Below, one piece after another: positions 10,918 to 22,817 of a stretch of 64,000 bases of DNA. Under the pieces are notes generated by a model. That model had not been told where the DNA came from and did no database searches. It saw only the letters and a program-made list of their open reading frames with translations. Origin of the DNA: Escallonia rubra (lineage: Eukaryota; Streptophyta; Magnoliopsida; Escalloniales; Escalloniaceae); assembly GCA_033065855.1 (NCBI GenBank), contig JAVXUO010002452.1, forward strand, positions 62,001-126,000, in the 5' to 3' direction. The translations under genes and the position numbers were made by a program. Every line of letters begins with the position of its first letter. The first letter of the stretch is position 1.

Positions 10918-11408
10918 TAAGGGGGCGTACGCTTACGAATTTTTTTTCCGTTTTTTGTATTCTGTTTATGTTTTCCAGAATTTAGTATTCAGTTCTAAAA
11001 TCATATTGTGTACTTTTACTTTTTTCCGTATCTACTTTTTTCAGTTTTTTTGTACGTTTACCATTTTCATTTTCGTTTTCCCCAACTTTTTCTGAATCAA
11101 TCCCGTATGTTTAAATTTTTCTACACTATTTTGTACACAAAATCTTTCCATTTTAACCCTACACTATTTGTACACAAAAAGAATGTAAATATGGGAAACA
11201 AATAGAAAAGAACTTTTAATAAGTTTATCATCGTGTTGATAAGCATATTACAACGTGCATATAATTAATTATTACCGCAGAAGCGTGACACACAAGGCCA
11301 TGAATAAAAACCTTATACATAAATTGTTAAAGAGCAAGAAAAAAAATCCAAGTTTAAACAGCATTGTCATAATACATTGACGAACATTACGTAGATATAA
11401 ACCAACAA

Positions 11409-12857
11409 TCACCCATGGCTCTGACTATTATTTGTTGCAACATGATCCCTCCATATATGATCCGCCAACCCATCCCTGAAATTGGTCATGCGGTTACACG
11501 CTGCCCGAGACAAGTCGGGAGTTTCGAAAACAGATGCCTCATCTCCATGTACTCGCCTTCCTTCTGCCATGAACTCATTGAAGAGAGGGTCGTCTGGTGT
11601 ATTTAGACGAATGAAGTTGTGCAAAACAAAACAAGCGTTGACGATACTATTTTGCCTGGTCAGGTTGTAGTTCGACATTAACCTTAAAATTGGGAACCTG
11701 GCCTTCAGAACTCCAAAGCATCGTTCAATAACATTACGCAGAGATGCATGTTTGCAGTTAAACATTTCCCTAGGTCCTCTAGGTGCATTCCTCGGTCCAT
11801 CAAAGTCGTGAAGGTGGTAGCGCTCGCCACGATATGGGGCTAAATAACCATCCACATTACTGTATCCACTATCCACCACATAGTACTTATCTGCAAACCA
11901 ACATCGGTGTATCGTCTTCAAAATAAAATTTTAAGATTCAAATTACTAATGAGAATACAATCATGAAGCGGTAACTCATTCATTTACTTACTCGGAGGGG
12001 GCTGAGGGAAATCAACATCTGGTGATGTGATGACTTCGGCATGAACCCTTGAATCATTTGAACTTCCCTCCCATCCCACATGGACAAATGTGAACATCAT
12101 GTTGAAGTTACAGGCGGCCATCACGTTCTGGGATATATTCCCTTTCCTTGATCGAGATGCATTCATCTTCGACTTGGGTACAACAGCCGCCACAATTGTA
12201 CCATCAATCGCCCCAATGCAATCCTGTAGAAATAAGGCCAGAATAAATCACGTTAGTGAACGGTCTAACATTAATCTAATTTACGAACAACATAGCCTTA
12301 ACTGAAGCAGGTACCTTGAAGTATGGGTAGTACTTCGAACTGTTTAGAATATGCGGATCGACGCCCTCCGTAGCCTGCGGCTTTATGATTAACATTCCTA
12401 GGTAACCCAAAGCCCGAGCAACGCGTTTAATGGTTCGGCGTATGGTATCAATTGAGCGTTGAAACCGTTCACACAATTGCCGCATTCGTTCTATGTGACC
12501 AACACAATTCAAGAAAATGCCCAACGCCTCTTCAACACCGACGTGAGTGTGTGCGTCATCTCTAATCCATCCATTATCCCTAAGAGTCGCTGCCAATGTT
12601 CTAAATGCATCCGGATACATCCTCATTACATTATACATCCTAGTCGGATGACCATTCAATAATTCTTCAACATGAGCACTCCCACTGAGTACAGACGTAT
12701 ACATAGGCTTTGGGACCCTATCTAACGCTGCACGTCTACGTTCTAATTCCTCTAACATGTAAATGTCATGAAGGTCATCATCTGACGATGACGTGTCACC
12801 ATTATGCCATGCAACATTGGCTTGCGAGGTTGACATTGCAGTATAATAATTATGCAA
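11409..12857 (-). CDS. PIF/Harbinger transposase (DDE_Tnp_4)
   Basis: This nuclear DDE enzyme cuts and joins PIF element ends. Three exons splice at clean sites: 12857-12315, 12223-11992 and 11890-11409, giving about 418 residues, normal for the family. The N-terminal ~180 residues hold the helix-rich DNA-binding region (EEALGIFLNCVGH... SIDTIRRTIKRVARALG). Catalytic residues are D188 in GAIDGT, D265 in YYVVDSGY and E314 in NVIERCFG, with the spacing typical of the superfamily. All phases join without a stop, so the protein looks functional. A second Met seven codons in (MSTSQANVAW) could be the start. The host gene around it is on the other strand. Confidence 0.88.
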
Positions 12858-13067
12858 ACGTTAACTGCAATAACCTGTTGAACAAAATATTTGTCAAGCA
12901 GCAGTTTACACATACATGCACGCTAATATAAGATAGAACATTACATATATTTCAAATAGTCAACGTTAATATAAAATAAAAACCATAGTCTACCACATTG
13001 ATGATTCCAAAATTGCCACTGATACACAACAGTGGACTTGCCCAACACAAATGTTGAGCGAATAGAA

Positions 13068-14118
13068 TTAGCAGAAAACCCACACATAGCATTGAGTTCT
13101 GAAAACACAGTTCATCATAACCGAATACAGTTCCTTAGGAACCAAAGACGCCAACCACTGCAAACGGCGAAAATCGGCGATTCGAATGAACATGATGCGG
13201 GTATCCCTCTCTTGAAAATGCTCAATTGCAGCCACGTATTGCTTTCCAGGAACGTCCGGAATTTGATCGAGCTCATCCAGACACTTTTCCATGTTGTACA
13301 CATCATCGATGCTGTGCTCTCGTTGGAATTTGGAGGTTACCTCAAGCTGATATTTCTGTGCTTTGGCCTTGGAGCACTCCGTCCACGCATCAAGCGCGAT
13401 ATCCATTTTCACGGATTTGGACTCCTTGCCAGAACGCGCATTGACGGGGGTACCATCTGACCTACGTTTTGTCCCCATAGATGTATCAGGAATATCATCG
13501 TCAATCTCAATAGCAACTCCCCTCTTACTAGAACCTCCAACGTATTCATTGTATTTCTCCATCTTCTCAGCACTAGTCAACGGTCGCTGCTTTGAAGAAC
13601 GTGCAAGTTTACCGGTTGCCGTAGACTCCGCAAAAATCAGGACCAGATTGTCGTAATTTGCACATCCCTTCTCACGGAATTGGCTAGCCCCTTTGTTCGC
13701 CTATATCAAGAACATCGTAAAACTTGGTGTGTTATACGTATATAGTTAAGGGGAGTATAATGAATAGTTAAGATGAGTACAATACCATTAGCTAGTTATC
13801 CCAAACGTCGTCCGAAGCAGTGCAAGTCTGGGTTGCGTGATCCCATCCAAACCCAGTGTGGTTTCGCAACTTGGTAAACTCGCGATACTTAGCACGCAAC
13901 CTAGCGTGCTTCGACTTCAGTTGTGTCCGTTTGAACCATATGCCAGTTATCGTCAACATATCATTCTCAATCTGCTCCCACTGTTTATCCTTAAAGTTGG
14001 AAGACTGATTGGGATGTTTCTTTTTTAACTCTGCCATTAGGTTGATAAATATCGTCTCAACTCGCATAGGCCACAAAGCTTCGTCGCTTTTCTCGTTGTT
14101 CTGAAACCCTTCGGACAT
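13068..14118 (-). pseudogene. PIF accessory Myb/SANT-like protein, one stop codon
   Basis: PIF transposition in plants needs a Myb-like partner that helps bind the ends and import the transposase. Exon 1 (14118-13786) has the trihelix/Myb pattern: W...ETIFINLMAELKKKHPNQSS, then a Lys-rich helix and GFGWDHATQT. Exon 2 (13700-13068) begins GASQFREKGCANYDNLVLIF, typical of the second half, and ends in a charged tail. A TAG sits three codons before the exon 1 donor, where a Tyr codon would be expected, so full product needs readthrough or the partner from another copy. Confidence 0.7.
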
Positions 14119-15734
14119 CTACAATTATGCACATAGACATTATTAAAAACCTCACATTTTTTCGAATTCAAGTCATGTAGTTACTTTGCATGTATAGTAG
14201 TTAATCGTAACGTTATTGTGTAGCCTTTAGCTACTTTGCATGTGTAGTACTGACGACATAACCCCAATAATAATCCAAGGAATGAGTCTCATCACATCAT
14301 ACAGAGAAGATGGCAAAGACAAGCTCCTAACAAAGCAAGGGAACTGATTGATCTCATGTTAAGGCTGGGAGAGCCATTTCAGAAAGGTGAGCGCTTTGTT
14401 GTTATGGAGGCAGGCAACCCACTACCATGTTCTTTGTGGTATATCAAAGGCTGCACTATATATATTTTCATTGGACGAGGACAAATTGTTCCTCTCTCTC
14501 TCTCTCTCTCTCTACAAATCGTGGGATTAACTGAATATGGGAAACTGTCGGAGGCTCTAGAAATGTAACAAGGACATACACGATACACGATTCACGTAAA
14601 ACTGCTGTGGATTTAGTAGGGCCTTTATCTTACGTTTCTTCTTAGTTTCAAGAGGTTCTTTTTGGGTTGTCTCGTTCAGTATCCTGTCTGCAATTTCTAC
14701 TCAAACTCTGAGTATCGTTTTTGCTATTTGTTTAGTTTGCAGAAAACCCGTTTAAGTTAACCAAGACATACACGATTCACACCTAAATATACACAGCACT
14801 CACATCTCACTCCCTCTGTCACACGGCAGTCTTATGGCTGCCTAAGCTTCCCTCTTTCTCTTGGCAGCCATGGCTGCCACGACCACAAACCCATAAAGCT
14901 TTCCTGGCTTCACACTCTAAAACACATACAAACCCATTCCACTGTAACACTTACACAGCAAGGAATTTCCAACAACCCTTACACACTCAATATACAGCTC
15001 CCATGCACAACCTCACACGATGCAAAACTACTGCCATGGTTACGCCATGCTTGCTAAGGACACTCAAAAGGCAGTCACGCCTTTCATCGAACACTTGGCA
15101 GGCATATATACCCACCTGGGTTTGGACTCCATTCTAAGGTCCAAACATTGAAAATCGAAGAAGAAAAAGCAGAACAAATGTACACAGAGTAAAAAAGTGA
15201 GAGATAATCAAAACCTTGTCGAGTTGTGCAGGCGAGGGGAAATCGTTCTCTCCGGTCACGGAATGGTGGCTGCTTCTTTCGGAGACGGCAGGAACCGGCT
15301 GCTTCACCGTTGTATGTAGGCTGGGACTTCGGCTCCGTCTTGGTGCAGCTTCTCCGTTAAGGTCGGCAGATCTTGGAAGGGTGTGAGATTCAAGTGATGA
15401 GCTCTTATTCATGGAAGGTAGCTAGAGGAGATAAATGGGGGAGAAAGGGAGACATAAAGAGCAGAGAGAGGCACAGCTTGAATGGACGTTGCAGCTGGAG
15501 TTCGGACCACTGTCCGAAAAATTGTGAACAGTGTCTCTGGATTTGGTATTCTCTGACACGAGAATACAACTCGAGGATAAAGGTGAAAACACCCTTTTGC
15601 GTGTTTTCACATTATTCGACACTATTTGGATATTTTTTTCAAAACGGAACCAGAAAAAAATAAAAGTACACGAAAAAGAGTATTTTTTTCATAATCATTA
15701 CAAAAACAGAAAAACGTAAGCGTACGCCCCCTAA

Positions 15735-16180
15735 CTAATTTCATTTCTTGTTTGTCTCTTTTTTATATTTAATTGAGTCGTTTAGAAAGATAAGCAAAAA
15801 GGGTTCTGTTGCAAATCGGGGCTAGAGGAAGAACATGTTTTTCTGTCAGAATTCCATTGAGGAATTGAAGAGAAAGTAAGGTCCTGTTTGGCTAGTGTTT
15901 GGTTACTATAGAGTCTGCTGCTACTGCTTACTGCATTTGAACTGGCATTTTTATTTTTTCTGGTAGTACTTTGTTTTGTTTTCCATCTAATTGAAAATGT
16001 TTGAAGGTGTGGGAGAAAATAAGTTTCGTTACTGCTCGGGACTAGTGAAACCAAGAATTGTATCAGTTGAGTCGCTTTTTGGCTGTGATAGGATGCAATG
16101 GTGTAGGAAATTAGACAAAAGCTGGACTTAGAAGAATCATTAAAGTGTTCTTTGAAACTTCTGCAAAACACAGAAATAGT
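15735..16180 (+). repeat. Decayed tandem copies of the mEF-G exon 1 end, part 2
   Basis: This is a continuation of the array past the PIF element, with AAAGTAAGGTCCTGTTTGGC and then GAGTCTGCTGCTACTGCTTA near 15905. If the 4.8 kb insertion is taken out, the spacing from the unit at 10869 is about 225 bp, in register with the array. Confidence 0.65.
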
Positions 16181-16365
16181 TTTTTGAAACTGAAACTTGC
16201 TTGGTACGTCCGTCTTGTGACGGGTAACTTATAAGCTGCGTCATTGTACCTCTCGTCCGGACCAAGAAATTTGGATGACTTTGATATGTCAAGAATATAC
16301 CCCTTTTTGAAGCTTCTCAGTTACATATTTATCTTCATTAATTGTAGCTCAGGTTTGTAGCGCAG

Positions 16366-19300
16366 CTAGGAAGCACGGACACCTCTCCTAGGTGGAGGTA
16401 TGGTGTCCTAAACGGATGGACACCCGGACACCCTCTGGACACCGCCAATCGGTGTCGGACACTTCGTCAAGGAGTGTCGGACACGGGAATCTGCAGTGTC
16501 GGACCGTTTGGGGCTACTTTGAAATTTTTGGAACTAATTTCGGGGGTCAATCTGTAATAAATATAATATGTGGGTTTTTTTTTATAAAAACAAATTGTGC
16601 CCTAACTGAGAAGGGAACACTCACCTTACGGAAGCCATTCGGAGCATTACCGACTTGTAACTGTCGTCGGAGCTGGTCGCCAAACATTCCGACGCCGTCG
16701 CCGTCGTCGCCGCGAAGACCAAAGCAGCTGCTGCGACACGCTGTCGCCATTGCCGGACCTCACTTCATCGTCGCTGACTCAGGTCAAGTCCCTTCCTTTC
16801 TGACTTTCTGTTCGAAGTCGTGTTGTCTCTCACTCTGTCCTTTTTTTTTCCTCCCTGTCAAGACTCAGAGTCAAGAGTCGTTCACTCGTTTGCAAGTCTT
16901 TTTTATTTTTTTTCTCTCCCTACTCAAGAGTCTAAAAAGGGAACCTCTCTTTTTTTTGACTTAGTTATTTTTTCCACTTAATTTCGGAATGCAATACTTG
17001 TGTTAGTGTATATTTATTATCAGTTACTTGTATATTTATTAATTATTATTAGTTTATTACTTAATTTCAGATATGGATGAAACTAGTAGTGCACTAAGTG
17101 CATCAACGGCGACTAGTTTGGATGACCCTTTAAAACCGTTGTGGAAATTCGTAGTAAGGACGGGAAAGTCTGCACAAGGGGGAGGAAACTTGCCTTGGGA
17201 GTGCACTTTTTGCAATGTGCAGAAGAAGGGATCGTATACAAGGGTGAGGGCACATTTGCTAGTGATAAGCGGTGCTGGGATCAAACCTTGCTCGAAAGTG
17301 ACAAAGAAGGATGTATTGGAGTTCAGAAGGTTGGAGGAAGAAGCCGTAGAGAGAGAAAAATGCTTCTAATTTTCAGGTACCTTTACCCCCTACTAGTGGA
17401 TCTGGTTCTAATGTTGGTACAAGTTCAATGGCCATGCAAGAGAATAAAAAAAGAAAGGGGACAAATAAACTTGAAGAGGCTTTTAACAATGAGGAGCGTG
17501 AGCAATTAGATCATGAAATTGCTAGGATGTTCTATACGGGGGGTGTGCCATTCAACTTAGCGAGGAACCCACACTATCAAAACTCATACTTTTGCCGCTA
17601 ATCATAAGCTTGGGGGTTATGTTCCACTAGGTTATAATAAGTTCAGGACCACTCTTTTGCAAAAGGAAAAAATGAATGTTGATAGGTTGTTAGCACCAAT
17701 TCGATCCATGTGGAGTGAGAAGGGTATAAGTATTGTTAGTGATTGGTGGAGTGACTCGCAAAGGAGGCCACTCATTAATATTATGGCTGTCTCTGATGAT
17801 GCTCCTATGTTTTTGAGAGCAATAGATTGTTCGGGTGATTATAAGGACAAACATTTTATTGCTGGGTTGTTGAGGGAAGTGATAGTGGAGGTTGGACATG
17901 AGAAGGTGGTCCAAGTTGTTATGTACAATGCTCCTGTTTGTAAGGCTGCTGGGCAACTTCTTGAGCAACAATTTCCGAGCATTGTTTGGACACCATGTGT
18001 TGTTCATGCTCTTAACTTAGCAATGAGAAACATATGTGCAGCCAAGAATATGGACAATAATGACATTACTTATAAGGAATGTGTTTGGATTACTGAAGTT
18101 ATTGGGGATGTTTGGCTAGTTAAGAATTTCATCATGAATCATGCAATGAGATCGGCAATGTTTAATGAGTTTGTGAATTTGAAGTTGCTTTCTGTGGCCG
18201 AAACTCGATTTGCTTCTGCTATTGTGATGCTTAGGAGGATTAAGCTCATTAAGGGTGGTCTTCAAGCCATGGTAATTAGTGACCGTTGGAATCTTTATCA
18301 GGAAGATGATGTAGCAAAGGCTAGGTTTGTTAAGGAGAAGGTGTTGAATGATGAATGGTGGGATTCCATTGATTACATACTTTCTTTCACTACTCCTATG
18401 TATGACATGTTTAGGATTGGTAATACCGATAGGCCTTGTCTTCACCTAGTCTATGACATGTGGGATTCGATGATTGAAAAGGTTAAGAAGGCCATATATT
18501 AGCATGAAGTGAAAAGACCCGACGAGGAGTCCACCTTCTTTGATGTGGTTCACAATATTCTTGTAGATCGTTGGAACAAGAATAATACTCTACTTCACTG
18601 CTTGGCACATTCTCTAAACCCAAGGTAATATCGTCCTTCGTTAACATTTGAGTTGTTCTTTTTTGGCTTCTAGTCTTCTACTAATGTAGCCCTTTACTAA
18701 TAGTTATATATCTGAATGTGTTCATTCTTTCTTTCATAAGGTACTATACCCGTGAGTGGCTTGATGAGGATCCTTCTCAAGTTCCTCCACACAAGGACAA
18801 CGAGATCAACAAGGAGAGAATGTCTTCGGAAGTACTTTCCAAACTTGGAGGAGCGCAACAAGATTAATCTAGAGTATGCTGAATTTATTGGGCCTAACGA
18901 AGATTTTAGAGAGTATGGTTCCATCTCTAATCGCTATGATATGGATCGTCCTCTTCACCTCCATCTCCATCATTACTCTCCTCCGTGCATATTTCAGCTT
19001 CCATCTCTGGTTCATCAAGCGATAGATTTGCAAACCGAAGCATCCCAACATCTTCAAACCCATCATGATTATCTCCCCCCACATCCCACATTTTGGTCTC
19101 CCCGTGGCAATACTTTGGAGTCCTCCTTGACAAGAGACGGAGATTGCTATGAACAAAAACCAAGTCTTCCGCATGTTGGGGTGTCATCTTGTTCCTTCTC
19201 ACCAAGTGAATAAAAGAATACGTGCTCCAATTTCTTTCAGCACAAGATGATGAAGAAGGTTGTGCAAGAAGTTTCAAGGCTATGGCTTGGAGCATAGGTG

Positions 19301-19440
19301 CACTTGCACCGTAAAGAAGCCACCAAGTGTTACCAAACATCCACCTATTTTTTTTCACAAAAAAAAAAAAAAAAAATATCACTAGAAGTTTTGGTTTTTA
19401 TTTTTTTCAAAAACCACAGCTTTGTCAAACAGACCCTTAG
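16366..19440 (+). mobile_element. hAT-type DNA transposon, rearranged and decayed
   Basis: The left part opens near TAGGAAGCACGGACACC (16366) and has many GGACACC/GTGTCGGACAC subterminal repeats, as in hAT elements. The transposase follows on plus, but its C-terminal dimerisation segment lies on minus at about 19330-18950. The right end is not resolved; the stretch to about 19440 is T/A-rich with TTGTCAAACAGACCC near 19420. No target duplication was found, so both ends are approximate. Confidence 0.65.
17073..19330 (+). pseudogene. hAT transposase (zf-BED, DUF659), broken by an internal inversion
   Basis: 17073-17369 is a BED zinc finger (LPWECTFCNVQKKGSYTRVR with a downstream His). A shifted stretch follows, then 17657-18502 is the DUF659/RNase H-like core (GISIVSDWWSDSQRRPLINI and later VHALNLAMRNIC). 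18742-18946 continues to REYGSISNRYDMD after another frame change. The next expected part, TWWLLYGASAPMLQAIALKL then SSSCAERNWSTYSFIHLVRR, is present only on the minus strand, 19330 down to about 18950. Together the pieces account for one whole protein, so a ~380 bp inversion within one copy is likelier than two insertions. It is dead as it stands. Confidence 0.75.
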
Positions 19441-19599
19441 TCGTCCTCTCAGTGTTCTCCACTCTTACAAAACGCAGCAACCTGAAAAAAAATTTCCCTT
19501 AATTTCTTGAATTCGTTTGTTTAAACTTTAAAGATTTAATTGCTCAATATCCTGCTTATTGGCTGTCAGTTTGATGTTCAGTACTTCATTACCATTTAT

Positions 19600-19810
19600 A
19601 GATGTTAAACACGATATATGTTGTTGGGCCTATTCTCTAACAGCTAAGGCTTGTAGAGCAAATGGTTACTTAATATGGTATCAAAGGTATGGTTTGACAA
19701 GGTCTGCAATTTGATTTTTCTCTCTAGTTAAACATGATATATATTGTCGAGTTTATTTTTTAACAGCTTAAGCTTTTAGAGCAAACTGTAACGTGACAAT
19801 ATAAAAGAGA
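19600..19810 (+). mobile_element. Possible LTR-retrotransposon end fragments
   Basis: Two short similar stretches (19610-19690 and 19730-19800) share AACACGATATATGTTG, CTAACAGCT and TTTAGAGCAAA. The first runs into ATGGTATCAAAG, like the initiator-Met primer site that follows copia LTRs. They are fossil scraps only. Confidence 0.3.
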
Positions 19811-21694
19811 TTTATGAAAAATTGGTTTGATAATGATGAGAGTTCCTAGGTATCCATGGTACAAAATTTGACGAGGTATAGTCTTACTTTATAATATGGC
19901 AATACCTCAAACTTTTCCCTAGTATAATAGTGCTCATTTTCAGTTCTGCTAGAAGCTGTTTGCTGTTCAAATATTTTATAACACCTGTTCTTGATTTCTT
20001 GCAAGTGACGCAGCCTACTCTAATAAAGTTAACGTCCCTACTACCTTTCCAGCTGTCCTATGGAGTGAAAAATCTTAATTTTCCTTGTAAGCTATCCAGT
20101 CTAAAGTTTAACTATTCCTAAAGCCCTGGCTGGTAAAGGAGTAATTTTCATGGATTGGTCTTCTTACTGGCCTAAGTTATTTGTCCTACATATGTGGGAG
20201 TTATTTATTTTTTGTTACCGGCATTAGCGTTGATTTTGAGACCTTAACGAACAAAGGGTCCATAAAAATCAAGTGCTAACAAACATCCATCGACACTGAG
20301 TTTTTGTGCTGATGTTTATTTTTAGTTGTGGTGATCCTATCTCCGATTAGACACCTATCAGATCTTTAATCACAATATTCGTACGAACTAACGACAAAAA
20401 CCTCCAATTCTAGATATACTGAACAAGAAACCAACATGAACTGTGAAGAAAACAAAATTTTATTGAGGACGGGAGATTAACCCCTAATTACAAAGTTTTC
20501 CACCAACGGGTGGTTGGAACCCTATACTTGTAAGCCATAGGGCTTGAAGGTTTCTGTAGGGCTTCTGTTTTCTCTTTGTTTTTTAGTCTCTCTCTCTCTC
20601 TCTCTCTCTCTGACTTTTTTGAAACTTGATCCCTTCTTTAGGTAGGATTTGCCTTTTCTTTTTACAGAGGCTTCCTCCAAGTCTTTTCAGGCTTATCAGG
20701 TTGTTTCTCCTGGTAAGTCCTTCTCCGTTTGGCTTATCCCTTCGAGAAGATAATTTAACCACGTGAAGAATATCCTTCTTTTGGGTTTGGGCTTCGAACA
20801 CTAAAGTAATCCGAATGGTTTTGAAGTTTTGAAGGGTTCGAAACCTTAATGGTCTATCAATTTACGAAGTCCGTCTTTGAGTCCACATGCGTGAGATCAA
20901 ACTCCAGGGAAGTGGAAACCTCGTTAGGCCCGCAAAAACCTTCAGATTTCGGCCCATCGATTTGTAACGAACCTTGTGCGCCTTTATTTAACCTTCAAAT
21001 CAAATGATGTGGATTCGAACTTTGATGAAGTTTGAAACCTACTTGCCTCGTCCAAACAGTGCAATACGAGTCCAAAGTAACTTTTGGGTTGAAATTTAAG
21101 TGCCAATAACCAGATTACCCGTTTGATGATTATTGAACTTAAATGAAAATATTTTCCATATGATATTCAGGATTGTAAAATGTCTCCAGAGGGGGGCACC
21201 CATGAACACAAAATGAAACAAAATAGAAGAAACCCAGACCAAGGGAATACATGGCCAAACAAGACGAAAATCTGCAAACCGTGACATAATGCTTCTTTAA
21301 ATGCTATTGCCTGTTGGTTTAGTTGAACTATTTGGCCAGCATTTTGAAGATGCTCTTTTTTTTTCAAGTTAAACTTCAATTCGATGTACATTGTAGATCT
21401 TCTGTCTGCTCATACTTGTGGATCCATTTACGTCAGATTATGCATTATGTAGCAGTATTTTATGCCAGTACCGAAGTGTATAAGTTTTGCATGCTCTACT
21501 TACCATTTCTTTAGCAGCGTGGTCAAGTATTGTTATCTTGTCTACACTCAGCTGCCTACTTCACGGCCATTCTACTTGCTCTAGTGACTCCATCCATATC
21601 TAACGTAATGTCTTTTCTTCTTGAGGACTATTGTGATACTAGTGGTTTTTACAACTCTAAAATGTGTATCTATTCCCATTTCTCTTGAGTACAG
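19811..21694 (+). other. mEF-G intron 1, 3' part, unassigned
   Basis: This AT-rich DNA has a TC run at 20589-20620 and no recognisable gene. I looked here for the lost mEF-G exons (motifs DTPGHVDF, NKLDRMG, RRATIAQTFVPV) on both strands and saw none. Confidence 0.5.
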
Positions 21695-22119
21695 GGAGTA
21701 CAACCACTTCTTGACGGTGTTCTTAGTTATTTGCCTTGTCCAACTGAAGTTAGTAACTATGCTCTTGACCAAACCAAGAATGAAGAGAAGGTACTAAATT
21801 TAGTATTATCTTTTTGACTTTGCCAGTTATTTTATCAAATTCCTTTGTTGACTGTAATTGCTTTTAGGTTGAGTTGTCTGGAACTCCAGTTGGACCCCTG
21901 CTTGCCTTGGCATTTAAATTAGAAGAAGGGCGTTTTGGTCAGTTGACATATTTAAGGTATGGCTATTGCCATTTCCGTTTCCTCATTTTGTTCATATGTC
22001 AAGTTCGATCTTGGATGATGAACAGCTATGTTGATTCTCATTTCTTTAATAGGATAGATGAAGGTGTTATTCGGAAGGGTGACTTTACAATCAACATTAA
22101 CACAGGCAAGAAAGTTAAG
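21695..22119 (+). pseudogene. MEFG1: mEF-G exons at the G-domain end and domain II start
   Basis: There are three exons, each flanked by AG and GT: 21695-21790 ([16 protein letters not shown]...), 21868-21956 (GPLLALAFKLEEGRFGQLTY) and 22053-22119 (EGVIRKGDFTININTGKKVK). Phases join cleanly. These three look undamaged. The exon before them should carry the rest of the G domain, but the preceding 11.5 kb contains only transposons and unassigned DNA. Confidence 0.88.
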
Positions 22120-22456
22120 GTGAATCCAAGTTCAAGCATCTAATTCACTTTATATCAAATTCCACATTTTCTGTGCGTCTCTCGCTGATGTTGACAAAAG
22201 AAGGTTAAATGAAATTTTATAGAGGGTATTACAAAGTGTTTGTTACTTTGTTTTCTTTTTTTAAATTGAGTTGACATGACTGCCAAGTAATAACTGAGAC
22301 GCTGACCTTTCGGGGTTTAGATGCCAGAAAATGAAAGCTTGCGGGCAAGTGTCAGGCATTGGGCTGAGCCTCTTTGTTTTAAGTGTCATACTGCGACAGC
22401 CTCACTAGTGTCGCAGGAATTAAGTGAAAATTTTCTGTAGCAATGTTTGATTACAA

Positions 22457-22498
22457 CCCCACCCCCCACCCCCGCCGTGGGGCGGGTGGGGGGTGGGG
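22457..22498. repeat. GC-rich palindrome in mEF-G intron
   Basis: CCCCACCCCCCACCCCCGCC is followed, after four bases, by its near-exact reverse complement, giving an ~18 bp stem. The G-rich strand could also form a quadruplex. It stands out from the AT-rich surroundings. Confidence 0.8.
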
Positions 22499-22817
22499 AG
22501 AAGTAAAAGAGAATAGAATCTGCTCTTTTATCTTTATATTATATATGGTCAATGGTTTGTTGATTTGTTAAAATTGGAAAAAATGAAACAGTGTAATGCT
22601 TTTCTTCATAGTTAGCCAGAGTTGCTTAATTTAGTCAGTAAGCAGGAGAAGCAATTTTTAACATCCTCCGGTTGAAACTTCCGCGGGTTGACATTTCTGA
22701 TAATTGATTTGGGCAGCCTGGTTTTGAAAAGATTGGTTAGGTGGACTATGTGTCAATTTAAGACTGAGGGGATCATCACTTTAGATGTTTAAATTCATGC
22801 TTATGCAGGGTTTAAAC

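Larger units (their letters stand above)
10921..15731 (-). mobile_element. PIF/Harbinger DNA transposon, near intact
   Basis: The 4811 bp element has perfect 17 bp ends GGGGGCGTACGCTTACG and a TAA target duplication (10918-10920 and 15732-15734), the hallmark of PIF/Harbinger. It encodes the two proteins typical of the superfamily on the minus strand: a DDE transposase (12857-11409) and a Myb/SANT-like protein (14118-13068). It sits in intron 1 of the mEF-G pseudogene, inside the exon-tail tandem array. The upstream part (14119-15731) is non-coding, with a CT run at 14489-14513. Confidence 0.93.

Noticed and set aside
17073-17369. A stand-alone BED zinc-finger host gene
   Set aside because: It is continuous in order and strand with hAT transposase core pieces and lies between hAT-type subterminal repeats, so it is the N-terminus of the transposon protein.
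19811-21694. Lost mEF-G G-domain exons hidden in intron 1
   Set aside because: Searched by motif on both strands and found nothing. A profile search would settle it.
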